In this document: piece by piece, positions 22,710 to 34,569 of the stretch | How the letters are laid out: every line of letters starts with the position of its first letter | How positions within the stretch are numbered: position 1 is the stretch's first letter | DNA from: Timema cristinae | Taxonomy: Eukaryota; Arthropoda; Insecta; Phasmatodea; Timematidae | Assembly (NCBI GenBank): GCA_039000515.1 | Contig: JBCFYV010001001.1 | Coordinates: 2,889,889 to 2,953,888, forward strand | Length of the DNA: 64,000 bases | Direction: 5' to 3' | The notes under the pieces: model-generated | Databases searched by the model: none | What the model was told of the DNA's origin: nothing | Seen by the model: only the letters and a program-made list of their open reading frames with translations | Position numbers and translations under genes: made by a program

Positions 22710-25480
22710 TGATGGTAACAAAGAACATTTATCTATCTTGAAACGGTGGGCATGCGCTTGATATGGACAAAATTTCCTTCAAAATAGATTAACTACAACA
22801 TGCTTATGTTCATATAACTATATTGTAACTAATATACCCCTCAAACGTTCGAATTTAAGTACGCGTTTATTAATTGTATGTATTACATTTATATAACTTT
22901 GTTTTAATCTAACTTATGTTATGTGCTTTGCATGTTTAAGATATATCCCATGTTGGCATGTGCTATATCAAGCAAAGTTCGCAAATGCAAATGCGATTTA
23001 GGAATGAGAATAGCTCTAGCCTCCATTTAACAGTCATTTGTATTAATTTATGGTTAAACACAACTTTCTAAGTTAATTGAGAGAGATTATTTTTAGTTTT
23101 GGGAAGTGTGCTTTTCATAAAAACTATCGCAGTGTGAAGATATTTTCCAACAAGAAGATATTATTGGGAGAGGTTAAATGTACTGACTGAAATTCCTAGA
23201 GAATAAATAACGAGTCCTTATTTAATCTGGATTGTATACTTTATATATATATAATAAAATACCTAGATTGAATTATTCCAACACTTTCTTGGTAATTCCC
23301 AACTAAAGATAATCCCAGCCTGCAATGTCTCCGTGTCATAATACATCTTTAAACAAAACGCACAGCAGTATAATTTAGAGGTATACCTTGTTTTTCTTCA
23401 CGATCCAGTTCCAAATATACCAAATTTATCGGACTTGGAGAATGTTCAGTTTATAGCGCCTGTTGATTAGACCAGACGCCAAGCAGTAAGGTTTGGCGGG
23501 CTAATCACCAGGCGTCTAGTTCACAGTGTCAGTGTGATATGGTGTCGGCGACTATGGCTGAGTACGTTAGAGGCATTGCCTTATTCCAGTCCCTTATTCC
23601 CTTGAAAGTTAAGTTATAACTCACGATAGGGAATAGAAGGGAAATAATCAGCGCATGTGTCGATAAATATTAATGTTTCATATTCTAAATACATGTATTC
23701 GACCCATTAATACTAGTTTTCACACAACCATGCAGTAGTGAATACGGCAAGATTTTTCCCCCCTCTTGTAATTTCCCCTGTTATCCACTACAATGTTTGT
23801 TGTCAAATTTTATACACTTGGATGTTGAGGGCTGATAAATATATTAGCTATCAACCTCTTAATTTTCGATTTCTGAGAAATCTGTTCCTATTTTTCACAA
23901 CTTCTTGCAATTTATCGTCATTGTTTAAAATGTTAACAAATTTCAGAGTTTGCACTGTCTGAAAAATGAGGAAGTTGTATCAAAGTCACCAAATACGCGT
24001 GGGAACAAGATGTCGCCTTGAATTATTTTGGAAATTTGAAGTTTCTAGAACGGGTTGTATGTTTTTACCCTTTGCCCGGTTTCAAGAAATAAATGTTGGA
24101 TTGATATGGAGCTATTGAAGACATTAGCACCAAAAGGTATTCGCCAACTATTAACAATTAGTTAGTTAGCATCCTCGTCAACTTTTTTCAAAATAAATTT
24201 ATCAATTTCGAGTTTCTCCCGTTTAATGGAGAATTTATCTTGAAACATAGTTGCTGGCATCTACCAATTGAACAGCAAATTTCCCGCAGTATATTTCTTT
24301 ATTTGTCAAAGGAGCTCAATCGATTTGGTAACTTGTGAAAGCTAAGTTTTTCACGTAAAAAACAAGTGTAGAATAAATCGAAACCTTGGTTACACTTGTT
24401 TGGATTGCAGAGCATGCGATATATAGCGTTTGGTCCGTTCTTTGTCACAAATGTCGACGAAAACATATCCTGAGAGGAAGAGTCGTAATCAGGTGGTTGA
24501 ATGACACTTTGTTGTGCAAGTTGTGAAATTTTTCACTTCTATTTCTAACCGTAAGTTATAGCCTGCTTTTGAACGGAATAAGACATACGATTTGAAAACT
24601 CTCACAATTACCGTTAAATTTTAACTTAGACAAATAAATATTTTTGTATTAAATACTAATTTTTTTTAAATTAAATATTTTGTAATAAATGTACTGATTA
24701 AATTTTTGTCGCTGAAATTACGGAGAACTTGAAGTAAGCATTGACATAAACTGTTGCGTGCAGTTGCATGAAGTTTGTTGGCTTCGTTGGAGGCTCCAAC
24801 TCCAAAAGATTTCATTTTATAAAAAGTTTGCTTTTAACCTTAAATTTAAAGAATATTCTTTGTAATAAAATAAATAATGTCTATTTTTACCGAAAAATTA
24901 ACGTTTACCGAGATATTGCAAAAGCCTTAATTTCACCGCCATCTTTCCTAGATGACGTCGAATGCAAACTCATAAAGGGGAAGGGGGAGGGAGGTACTGA
25001 GTATGTTTATCACATACCTATAAGATAGGGGTATTAAAACACTTTGAAATCTTACTCAAATTATTTCCGAATTCAAATACCTGACGCTTGGCCTATTAAT
25101 CTTGGAACACTTGAAGTTAATTCGGGAATATATTAACCTATGCTTTCCTAATTCTGATTTACCAGACAACCGTTGGACTGGGTACGTTCATTTTCTGTTG
25201 CCGAGCCCCGGACCCAAAACTAAACAGTCAACCGTAAAAAAAAAAATTGGGGACTTGTTAAAAGGCTTATGGAATACGACGCTAAGGGGTCGGTCTGACT
25301 GCCTCAAAAGAAAGGTCTTATTCGATCCCTGGTCGGGTATTTTTATGATTCAAAGATATTTGATACGCTTCTGTGTCAGTGAGAGATCAACCAAATCTTA
25401 TATGGGAAAGTGTTAGTATAATAAAGTTATATAATTAATACTGGATGTCACGTTCACTTTCTAAACATAAGGATGAGTCC
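22710..25480. other. Intergenic stretch without recognised gene
   Basis: AT-rich. 23480-23520 contains an imperfect hairpin (CCAGACGCC / AGGCGTCTAG). The 104-codon open frame at 25102-25416 shows no known domain and includes a tRNA-like stretch (GGTCGGTCTGACTGCC, TTCGATCCCTGG), so it is more likely a decayed SINE. Confidence 0.4.
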
Positions 25481-25482
25481 AG

Positions 25483-26062
25483 CGTATTAGTGGTGGTAAA
25501 TTGACTTATAGCAAAAGTTACCAGATCCACTCTCATGAATGTTGTGTTGTCACGTTTGCCAGTCAAAACTTTAACAACAAACTATTTATTCGTTTTTGTT
25601 GTTTTTTCATTTTCTTTTGAGTATGTTTATATTATTCAAATACGAACTCATAAAAGTATCCATTTGGATGTGTGTTGTGTGTGTGTGTGTGGTTTGGGTT
25701 TACTTAAAAATGCTTTGCAAACGAGAGATTCTAAAAGGCTTCATAAATAAAATACGTTGAACCAAGTGAAATAAGTAATAACGGCGTTTTATGACGTAAT
25801 ACGCCTTACAAACCATGTTCATACCTATGTGTTTACAAAATAAAAACATTTAATTTTGAAACTAATATTATGTGTGGCTCTTTCTAAGTTATAAAAACAC
25901 ATTTATTTGATGGTTGGGTATAAGAAGATACAAGTGTGAATATTATACTTTTTAATTTATTATTTCATGTAGAACTAAATACTTGTTTTTTCCCCACATT
26001 AGTGACTTTCAGCCAATGTTTGCAATATAAATGTTCTGCTAGCTGTCAGTTACTACCACTTC
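25483..26062 (+). mobile_element. DNA2 element, second copy
   Basis: Collinear with 11994-12785 but shorter, with internal deletions and a (GT)n run at 25678-25692. It also contains GTTACCAGATCCACTC, the start of the core shared with DNA1 and DNA3. Confidence 0.6.
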
Positions 26063-26075
26063 GCCGCTTGATGGA

Positions 26076-26388
26076 CTTAAATCAAGTCACCTCTATTTAG
26101 GGAAGATGTGGTGGGTCCATATGGTACCTTAACGGCCTGTCAGAGTGCTGTCGAAACAACGGTACAATGGGATTCTGTGGCCGCAACCCGGATAATTTCC
26201 GCCTGTTGTGTAAAGTGGAGCACAACAAACCGGTCAGCCTAGGCTGATCGCTGATCACCGAGCGACCGGCCATCTTCTATAGTGGGACAAGTCTCCGGAC
26301 GTGCTACCGTCATCCTCCGCGACTAGACAACCGAAACTAGAGCTCTACCCTGGGGCACCGGCTCACTTTCCGAGTACCGTCTATGTAT
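26076..26388. other. GC-rich segment of unknown nature
   Basis: About 310 bp clearly richer in G+C and CpG than its surroundings, lying between a DNA2 copy and an FB1 copy. Short open stretches (MGFCGRNPDNFRLLCKVEH; SLITERPAIFYSGTSLRTCY) are interrupted by stops. I recognise no domain. It could be a remnant of an unrelated element or a non-coding exon. Confidence 0.35.
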
Positions 26389-26391
26389 TAA

Positions 26392-26755
26392 GCTGAGGAT
26401 GTAGAGAATGCGAGTTAAGGGAAATGTTTTTACAGTTTTTAGAGCAAATTCATTATTTGGCCAAAATTAATAAAATATTTTTTCCAGTATAACTATAGAG
26501 TTTAATTTTATTTAAGTGGTAATCTCAAAAGTTCTTACATATCTGTCATAATAGCGGCATTAAGATAAAAAGTTGTCGTTAAATTTCCAGGACACTCTTG
26601 ACAGATATTCAGGAACTGTGTAGGTCAACGTGTGAAGAAAATTAAACTCTATAATTATACTGTATAAATATTTTGATTTATTTTCGCCAACAAAATGTTT
26701 TCCTACAAAAACTGCAAACCTATTGGCCTTTTCTAACCTCTCTTACATCTCCGCT
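26392..26755. mobile_element. FB1 copy, TTAA-flanked
   Basis: TTAA flanks both ends (26388-26391 and 26756-26759). The arms begin CTGAGGATGTAGAGAATGCG and, in complement, GCGGAGATGTAAGAGAGG. The central axis is near CAGGACACTCTTGACAGATA. Confidence 0.75.
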
Positions 26756-26776
26756 TTAAGTTCTATTTTCATAGGT

Positions 26777-27071
26777 TTATTATTATTATTATTATATTAT
26801 ATTATGCACCGCGTCTTACTACCCGTTCGGGTTATACGCACTTACGCTAATGTGTAAATGGAAGGGTGATTGTGAGATGAAATGAAGGACCTACAGTTTA
26901 ACGTGGAATCCGAACCACGGTGGATGCCTGGCATTCCCCACATTCACAAGATATCTTGTCAGAGGTGAAGGAAGGGTTTGGAAATCAGATAAATCTGTGC
27001 CGGGACCGAGGATTGAACCCCGGCCGCCAGCATAGAAGTCTGACACCTTACCCCTAGACCGCCAGATCACC
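26777..27071 (-). mobile_element. SINE1, full length with target duplication
   Basis: Complete copy: (TTA)n tail at the left, tail motif, body, B box complement (GGATTGAACCCC) and head ending GATCACC. A 14-bp duplication CTATTTTCATAGGT flanks it (26763-26776 and 27072-27085). It inserted a few bases beyond an FB1 end. Confidence 0.93.
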
Positions 27072-27104
27072 CTATTTTCATAGGTAAAGGCTTTACTATT
27101 TATT

Positions 27105-27262
27105 TATTTTTTGCAGTCAACTTTGATAAAACTTTACTCTGTTGTTTTATAGGTATTGATAATATTTATCAAAATTGAAATTTTCAAATCACATGAATTG
27201 TCGTATGAATACGGAAAGACAGTAACTTCTCTAGTTGTCAGATAAAACTCCTATGAAAACTG
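27105..27262 (-). mobile_element. DNA1 copy
   Basis: Contains TATTGATAATATTTATCAAA, TCACATGAATTGTCGTATG and CTAGTTGTCAGATAAAACTC. Together with the + copy at 27430 it forms an inverted pair about 170 bp apart. Confidence 0.6.
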
Positions 27263-27429
27263 AACTATACCTTATACCGAGATCAAGCTATACCCAAACT
27301 CTACTTGCCCTTATTTACAAAGGTCGACATTCACACGACTTACAAACTCGATCTAGACAGCAAACCTAACAATGCAACACTAACAACCTTGGAGATGGGA
27401 TATTAGTTGAAGTATATTCTTCATTCAAA

Positions 27430-27592
27430 GAATCTAATCCTATAGCTAGAAAAATTACCTTAAAGTATTCATACGTCAAGTCATGTGATCTGTAGCTTTC
27501 ATTTTTGATTATTATTAACAATACCAATAAAATAATAATATACGTCAATCAATATCTACATGTATGGTAAAATATCAATTTTGACTAAACAA
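27430..27592 (+). mobile_element. DNA1 copy
   Basis: Carries the DNA1 core in forward order: GCTAGAAAAATTACC, GTATTCATACGTCAAGTCAT, GTGATCTGTAGCTTTC, AACAATACCAATAAAATAAT. Confidence 0.65.
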
Positions 27593-27884
27593 AAAAAATT
27601 GAGGCGCGCTTTGTGAAAATTAATCCGTACAAGTGGTTTCGACTGTGGTACAAGTGTCACTTTTATTAAAAGCCTAGATATTTAATAATATAAAAAAAAT
27701 AAATAATAATAATAATATTAGTGACAAAGAAAATTGTAAGCTTTTTCATAAACGTAATCAAGTGAATAAGCTGCATAAAATTAGTAAAGCTTTAGTAAAA
27801 TAGAGTTCATCTGCCATATAAGTTGTAGTAACTCACAGCTAGCAAAAGATGTAAGAACACGATTAAAAGAACAAATGGTTTATT

Positions 27885-28110
27885 GTGAAAACCCGACACC
27901 TTAGCTCAGTCGGTAGCGTGTCTGCCTACTGAGGTAAGCGTCCCAGGTTTGATTCCTGACATGGCCGAAAAATTTATCATTGGTGAACTGTGGGTTTACC
28001 GCTTCACAGTGATAAATTAACGGTTGGGGACTGGATGCTGTGCCTGTCCTAGTATTAAGCTATATTGCAAAGCATATGAAGCTACTATAGGCTAGCAAGA
28101 CATTAGTAGA
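27885..28110 (+). mobile_element. SINE3 copy, best preserved
   Basis: Head with A box (TTAGCTCAGTCGGTAGCGTG) and B box (AGGTTTGATTCCTG), then the body GGCCGAAAAATTTATCATTG, CTTCACAGTGATAAATTAAC and GTCCTAGTATTAAGC. It shares the 3' part TATGAAGCTACTATAGGC with the copy at 37213. Confidence 0.8.
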
Positions 28111-28119
28111 AAATATATT

Positions 28120-29465
28120 ACTTGAATTAAGAACAAATTGTTTGTTGTGAAAGTTTTGACTGCTAAAAGTGACAGCAACTAAACATATAGTTTTAAATAG
28201 CATATAGGGTGTGATTAGATTTGGTAACGTTTACTAGCCATCCCATTTACTATACTCCTACCATAGATGTCTTATAAATATACTAAGTTTACCTTGTAAT
28301 GACTCAATCTTATAAGCTGTGCCATAGTGGAAACACGCAAGGTAAGATTTGATACCTTTCAAGTTAAACGAAGGGTAACAAAAAACAAATCTTATATTAT
28401 TTTCGTAAAATTATAACCTGGACACCAGAATTAGATCCAGTTAGCTTTGGTCTTCTTTCTTTAGACATTTAGTCCCATGACAGCATTAACTTTAGAACAA
28501 GTCGTCATTGCTGCGATTCCTGATAGCCAGAATAATACCGTTGTAGAGCAATTAAGATACCACTTAATATTCATGAGCCAACTTGAATCACAACCTCTAG
28601 AGATACTCTTGAGAAACTTGAATCAATTATAAGTGGTTTTGCTCGAAGCAAAGTAAGACAATGCTCTTATTATTTTATGTCTGGACGTTTGATATATATA
28701 GGTAATCCAAGATACAAACATAAGTAAACATGCACGAATAGTACAGACCGTTAAAACTGTGCCTACCAAATCTGATTTTAATTCTAACGCTTTTATTGTA
28801 ATTATGTTTTGCTGAAAAATCACTGTGCTTTCTGAAACTCAAAATTAATAATTACATAACAAATATTATTACAAATCTTCCACGATATTTTCATGGCTAC
28901 TCTAAGCACGATTACACTAATTACATTTTTCATTGATTCCTGCTATAGATGGACATAAATCTTCATCCACAGTTTTTTTAATATACATTCTAGCAGGAAG
29001 AGTATTAGAGGACATTTTCGTGGATGAACTAAATAGTTTTAAGCTGTAGACGATTTAAGAAAATCAAGATCAAAATAATAATGATATGATAATTTAAGAC
29101 TTATTTTAAAATTATTCAAAAATTTATGATTTCTGTTTGATTTTTTTTATCTTTAAAACTCTCCGAATAAAAATTAAATACATTAACGGAAAATTCTATC
29201 TTGACTTGCCATGACGTTGCAAATAGGCAATGTCCTTAATGGAATTGGATAGATGAACAAGGTAAAGTTTAGAGGAAGAGTACCAGCATTTATATGTAGT
29301 AAAAAGAGGAAGCAACTTAGGGGAGAATAAACATCTACGTGCAGCTATAAAGAATGCAAACCCCAACCTCTCTGTCACTGGGAAAAAAGACCAGAGAAGA
29401 CCGACGCCTTTAACTGCGTGTCCAGTGGTATGTGCTGGGAACATATTTAACATTTATTAATTTTT
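28120..29465. other. Intergenic stretch without recognised gene
   Basis: AT-rich, with no family from the rest of the window recognised. The minus-strand frame at 29196-29453 (85 codons) is somewhat GC-richer, but neither strand gives a known motif. Confidence 0.4.
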
Positions 29466-29469
29466 TATA

Positions 29470-29672
29470 CACCACGTCTTACTATCCGTTCGGGTTACAC
29501 GACTACTGTACTAATTAAATTAACGTGTTAGGGATTAGGAGGTTGAATTTAGGGGAAGTGTATACACATTTGCGTGAAGGGAGACTGGAAAACCATTTAA
29601 GAAAAACAACCCTCAGTACACCTGACAGGAATCGAACCCTCATATCCCCGTCTTCAGATGTCTACTTGATTT
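29470..29672 (-). mobile_element. SINE2 copy
   Basis: Tail CACCACGTCTTACTATCC at the left, body ATTAACGTGTTAGGGATTAGG, and a B-box complement (GGAATCGAACCC). The A-box end of the head is missing. Confidence 0.75.
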
Positions 29673-29857
29673 AATTCTATTTTAGGTAAATTATCATTTG
29701 TTAGTAATAATTATGTAGGCCTTAGTGTTTTTATTTATAAGCTACATATTAAGAATGTATTCTAAAATTTAAATAAAATATGTGGAAAAAAATTCAGACC
29801 CTTTAAATTAAACGATACGATACGAAAAGATAGCCAAACGAAATGCCAAAAATAACT

Positions 29858-30452
29858 TTTTGAAGTTATACTTCTTTAGGCACGTTATGAAAAAAATGAT
29901 GAGAGTGAAATTTTAAGATGCGCGCGCATCATTGTAACACAAAAGTAACAGGTTGAAGCTAAACCTCTCATAAAGTCTCGAAAAACAAAGCTACCAACAA
30001 AATAGAAATAAACCTATGTTAGTCGCGCATGTTGGTACGCTCGTCGCCTCTGATCACTGTTTTCATATATATAATATTTACAAATTAATGTTTCTAGTTT
30101 CTACATTCACAACACGTGTTTTAGTTTCATACAAGTGCGAATTATATATGTGCTAATAAATTATATTCAGTAGTGATTTAAATTGAATATTTTGATTAAT
30201 ATTATTTACTATTCGTAAATATTAGTGAAAAAAATTGTGCTTATAGACTTTTTCAAGTGCTCCAATATAATTGAGGTTAACTATCCGTATGTATTATTTA
30301 TTGATATAAATTAAAATATTATTATTTAATATAATTAATATTAAATATTATTCAATTATTATTGTTAAATATTTATTATGGGTTATTTAATATTTACAAA
30401 ATAAAGAAATAAAATTATTTAATGATGCCAAAGAAGTATAACTTCTCACGCG
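29858..30452. mobile_element. Possible DNA element with short inverted ends
   Basis: GAAGTTATACTTCTTT near 29862 recurs in inverse (AAAGAAGTATAACTTC) near 30436, with matching GGCA inside. A perfect palindrome GATGCGCGCGCATC lies near 29917. No coding region between. Single copy here, so boundaries are uncertain. Confidence 0.4.
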
Positions 30453-30909
30453 CGTACATAAGTACACACACCCATTTTTTTAAATCAGAAACACATAAAA
30501 CGCTGTGAAACCCTCTTGACTTTCTTTTTTTCAAGCAACATCACAATCGATCGTTCTTTATACCTCGTATACTCGAGAAAATCAAAGTTAAAACTAATAT
30601 AAGATCTTCCTCATATTATCTGAAGAGTGATGCAATAGATGTTAAGAGTTTCTTCAGTGGTACACTTGCCTTCTGGATAAAACCAGTGCATACCAGCTCT
30701 TACAGGGTTGCCACAATTTCTTCGATATATTCGGGAAAGAGGACCAGTAGCAGACCATCAAATTTTCATTGAAAGATCCTTATACTCCATTCACAGTAGG
30801 AATTACTCTATGAAAGGTCTTTTTTACTAGCAATGTTCTACTATATAATAGATTTCTGGTAAGGAAAAAGGCCTTTCACAAAACAATTCCTACGCTGAAC
30901 AGATTTTAT

Positions 30910-31085
30910 CTGACCTCTAGAAAAGTCACTAGATTTACTTTCACGTAGTATTACGTCTAGTCATCTACACAGCTGTCACTTTTAATAGATATTTATCAAG
31001 ACCAATAAAATAACACAAATAAACTAATAAAACGCTATAAATTTTGGCCGCAAAGAAATTATTTGTATTTTTTTAAAGTCCCTTC
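30910..31085 (+). mobile_element. DNA1 copy
   Basis: Forward core: CTAGAAAAGTCACTAGATTT, ACGTAGTATTACGTCTAG, CAGCTGTCACTTTTAATAG, then ACCAATAAAATAACAC. Confidence 0.6.
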
Positions 31086-31272
31086 CTATGAAAATTGGAC
31101 TTTAATAGAATTAGGCCCTATATAACTAAGCGCTTTATGTTACCCGTGTGGCTTCAAACATATCATATAAAATCATGTTATAGCGTTGGATAGTCCTGGC
31201 TCAAAAATGGAGGACTGAAGTAAAAACGAAATCTTGGAATGTCCTGGAGAGTTTCCATATAAGTTTTTTTTA

Positions 31273-31520
31273 TCACCGCGTCTTACTACCTGTTCAGGTT
31301 GTATGCCCAAGTGAAAAATTAATCTAATGGTGTAGGGATGAGGAAGGAAGCATTTTGAGGTAATCTAACCTCCTTTACACGAAAGAAGTGTGAAAAACCG
31401 TTTAAGAAAAACTTCCCTCAGAATATCTTACAGGGATTTGAACCCCTATACCCTATTCATTAGCAGGCTAGTCCAACACGAATGTTACGCCTTAGACCAT
31501 TTGGCCCCTGAAGCGGGTCA
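31273..31520 (-). mobile_element. SINE2 copy, near full length
   Basis: Tail ATCACCGCGTCTTACTACC, body, B-box complement GGGATTTGAACCCC and head complement CCTTAGACCATTTGGCC. An open frame across it is incidental. Confidence 0.8.
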
Positions 31521-31924
31521 CATTGTTATTAGCTTGCCCTCAAATAATCACTACTTTTACCAGATAAATGGAGACTAAACTAATATTATATATCACATAC
31601 AATAATTAGCTCGTATTCAAAATATTTTCAGATGAACATTAATATTAATTAAAGATTTTAGTTGCACCTAAACTCAAATAGGTCTAACACTTTTCTAAAT
31701 AATTTGTTCCATTTAAAAAAAAAGTTTAGGGTAAGGCCTACTCCCAATAATGTTATTCTTTTTCGGTTAAATAATTAAAACTCAATTTAAGTAAACATTA
31801 ACTTCACCAAACATTTTCTTTCTACTTTCATTAACTACGCATATGAACGTGTTTAAATAATACCTTAAATGCCGATATTGTCTAAAAACATTGTGTGCAC
31901 ATAATTTTGTAAACTATATTAGTT

Positions 31925-32160
31925 TATTTTTTAATGACTTTTTCATTACCTATACATAAATATTAATGAAAAAGAAGTGATAAAAGAAAGTTATTAACTA
32001 TCCACTCGGACTGAGCTTTTCATTCAAAATTTCTTAAATTCTGATTTTTGAACAATGACATCATTGGGGAGAAGTTGTAAATTTGAGCTAATTTTGAACA
32101 CAGTATTAAAAAGAAAAGAAAAATCTTTATCTGCACAATGGATTTAGCTCACAAACATTA
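31925..32160 (+). repeat. Dispersed repeat shared with 13615-13860
   Basis: Second copy of the unclassified repeat described at 13615. Confidence 0.5.
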
Positions 32161-32582
32161 ATTGCCTTAAAGATATTTCACGACTTATTAATTACTTTAG
32201 TAACATTTTTTCCACGACTGGTACACATCCTGTAAAACATATTTAACCTGTTTTTGACAGCCCCGTGATTAAAAGTATTTGAGACATAATGGTTCTTATA
32301 CTTAAAGTGATAGAGATAGCTATAATCTATGTTCACCCAGCAGGAATAGCTTTCGTTTGCTAAGCTACTGTCCGTATAAATGAATAAAATGTTAGATAAG
32401 GAAATACGATACATGTGTGAAATAAATGAAATTTTGCAAGTGAGTAAATTGGCCTATTTAAATAAATTTGTCAATTAAATTTTATATTCAGGGGGTACTT
32501 TTGCGTACATAAATTGACGGATGAGTGGGGATGCGGGGGTGTCTTGTCTTAGTTTGGTGTGTATTTACTTTCTTTCTTTCTT

Positions 32583-32826
32583 TTAGCACCGCAAATTATT
32601 ACCCGTTCGGTTTATACGCCTATGTACTGAGGACGTTAATGTGTTAGAGATTAGGAGTATTGAATTGAGAGGAAGTGTACCTGCATTTTCGTGGAGGGAG
32701 AGTGGGGGGAAGACCAATTTAGGAAAAGCCAACCTCAGTACACCCGACCGGGATTGAACTTCGATCTCCCCGTCCTAGGCATTTTTGTCTATTGCAAAAG
32801 TAACACCTTAGATCATGCAGGCCAGA
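32583..32826 (-). mobile_element. SINE2 copy, one arm of an inverted pair
   Basis: Full tail-to-head complement, with GGATTGAACTTCG as the B box region and ACCTTAGATCATGCAGGCC as the head start. It faces the + copy at 32862 head to head, 35 bp away. Confidence 0.85.
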
Positions 32827-32861
32827 AAAGTGGATTATATTTATTAATTATCTAATAAACT

Positions 32862-33110
32862 ATGGACCGCTCCGGTGGCCGAATGGCCAAAGGCGCTACT
32901 CTCGCAATATACTAGATTTCTGATGACAAGGAGATCATGGTTCGAATCTCAGTCGGGTGTACTAAGAATGGTTTTCCCTAAATGGTTTCCCACTCTCTCC
33001 CCGCAAATGTGGGTACACTTCCATTAAATTTGACCTATCCCATCCATAACCTATTAGAGTAATTAGTACATAAGCGTATAACCCAAATGGGTACTAAGAC
33101 GCGTGCTAGA
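32862..33110 (+). mobile_element. SINE2 copy with good tRNA head
   Basis: The clearest SINE2 head: CCGGTGGCCGAATGGCCAAAGGCG (A-box region, Leu/Ser-like) and GGTTCGAATCTCA (B box), separated as in a class II tRNA with a long variable arm. Body and tail ATAACCCAAATGGGTACTAAGACG follow. Confidence 0.85.
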
Positions 33111-33511
33111 CAAAAAGCAATCGAGGACACAATCTGTTCATCTAGCTTAACAGTAGGAATGTTGATATCAAAACAATTTACTGAGAAATGTATCTGCAAA
33201 AAAAATTGTTTATCGAAGACGGATAGGTGTGCCCATGGAGTACCATTTTTAATTCAAAATATTCAATTTTGAATCATATCTAAATATTTCTTTACTAGCC
33301 CCAATTGATAACAAATAAATAAGTTATCATTATTCGCAACACAAAAAAAAAGGATCAACTTTTTATAACGAAAGTGAATATTTTAATAATGACGCCACGT
33401 TTGAACAATTAATGGCCAAGTCAAATAATGTGTGGGTTGATCCGATTAAGTAAAATGTAAATACGCCCAGTGACTCACCTGATAGTTATGACGAAATTGT
33501 TTATTATATTT

Positions 33512-33665
33512 TGTTAATGTGTGGAATGCCAGGCCTCCACCGTGGTTCGGATCCCACGTTAAGCTGTAGGTTTTCCATTTCATCTCACAATCATCCTACC
33601 GTTACATATTAGTGTAAGTGCGTATAACCCGAACGGGTAGTAAGACGTGGTGCTAATAATAATAA
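33512..33665 (+). mobile_element. SINE1, 5'-truncated yet target-duplicated
   Basis: Starts inside the body (TGTTAATGTGTGGAATGCCAGG) and runs to the tail and (TAA)n. The 12-bp TTTATTATATTT lies directly on both sides (33500-33511 and 33666-33677), so the truncation happened at insertion. Confidence 0.85.
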
Positions 33666-33876
33666 TTTATTATATTTATATAACGAATCGATTTTAATTT
33701 CAATAAAAAGTTAATATTATTCAACATTTGACTTTTTTATTTAATTTAGAATTAAATTCCATAAATTTTGTGGATTTTAAATTTCGATTCCGATTTGAAT
33801 CTTTCAACATAATGTAAATTTCTAATAGAATTAACATTTTAGTTACATTAGTTTCCTATTGACATTTTCAAAGCTA

Positions 33877-34364
33877 CAATAGCCCCATGGCTTCTCTGGT
33901 GCTGACTGACAGCTCACAGCTGACTGCTTTGAAAAGTTATTATTATTATTATTATTATTATTTATTAGCACCGCGTCTTACTACCCGTTCGGGTTATACG
34001 CACTTACGCTAATGTGTAATGGTAGGGTGATTGTGAGATGAAATGAAGGACCTACAGTTTAACGTGGAATCCAAACCACGGTGGAGGCCTGGCATTCCCC
34101 ACATTCACAAGATGTCTTGTCAGAGGTGAAGGAAGGGTTTGGAAATCAGATAAATCTGTGCCGGGACCGAGGATTGAACCCTAGCCGCCAGCACAGAAGT
34201 CTGACACCTTACCCCTAGACCACCAGGTCACCTTTGAAAAGTTACCAGATCAAATTATGTTTCCCTACGCTGAACCATATGATCTGCAAAAAACATGTGT
34301 TTAGCAACTGTCAGAAGTCAGCTGTGAGCTGTCAGTCATCACCAAAGAAGCCAAGGGGCTACTG
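33877..34364. mobile_element. DNA3: TA-flanked MITE, interrupted by SINE1
   Basis: The end CAATAGCCCCATGGCTTC and the complement of the right end CAGTAGCCCCTTGGCTTC are inverted repeats of about 50 bp, extending through GACTGACAGCTCACAGCTGAC. TA flanks both sides (33875-33876, 34365-34366). A SINE1 copy splits it at 33940-34232. The uninterrupted paralogue is at 43132. Confidence 0.88.
33940..34232 (-). mobile_element. SINE1, full length, nested in DNA3
   Basis: Complete copy with the 12-bp target duplication TTTGAAAAGTTA (33928-33939 and 34233-34244). The empty site is visible as a single TTTGAAAAGTTA in the paralogous DNA3 at 43132-43366, which proves the boundaries. Confidence 0.95.
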
Positions 34365-34569
34365 TAAATGCAGTTTAAGCAATTTTATAATTGATAAAGT
34401 CACCGTGGTAGGATATATATTTTCATTGTTGTGTTCCTTACAACTGCAAAACCCCGAAAAGAAGGCAATAACAATCTACTTAAATGTAGTTTAAAAAGGT
34501 AAACTAAAACCAAATACACATTGCATCCGATACCGGAATCAATGTAAAACAATTATTATGGTAGGTTTG

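Noticed and set aside
25102..25416. 104-codon open frame
   Set aside because: No recognisable domain, AT-rich, no splice or start context, and it contains a tRNA-like stretch, so it is more likely a decayed SINE.
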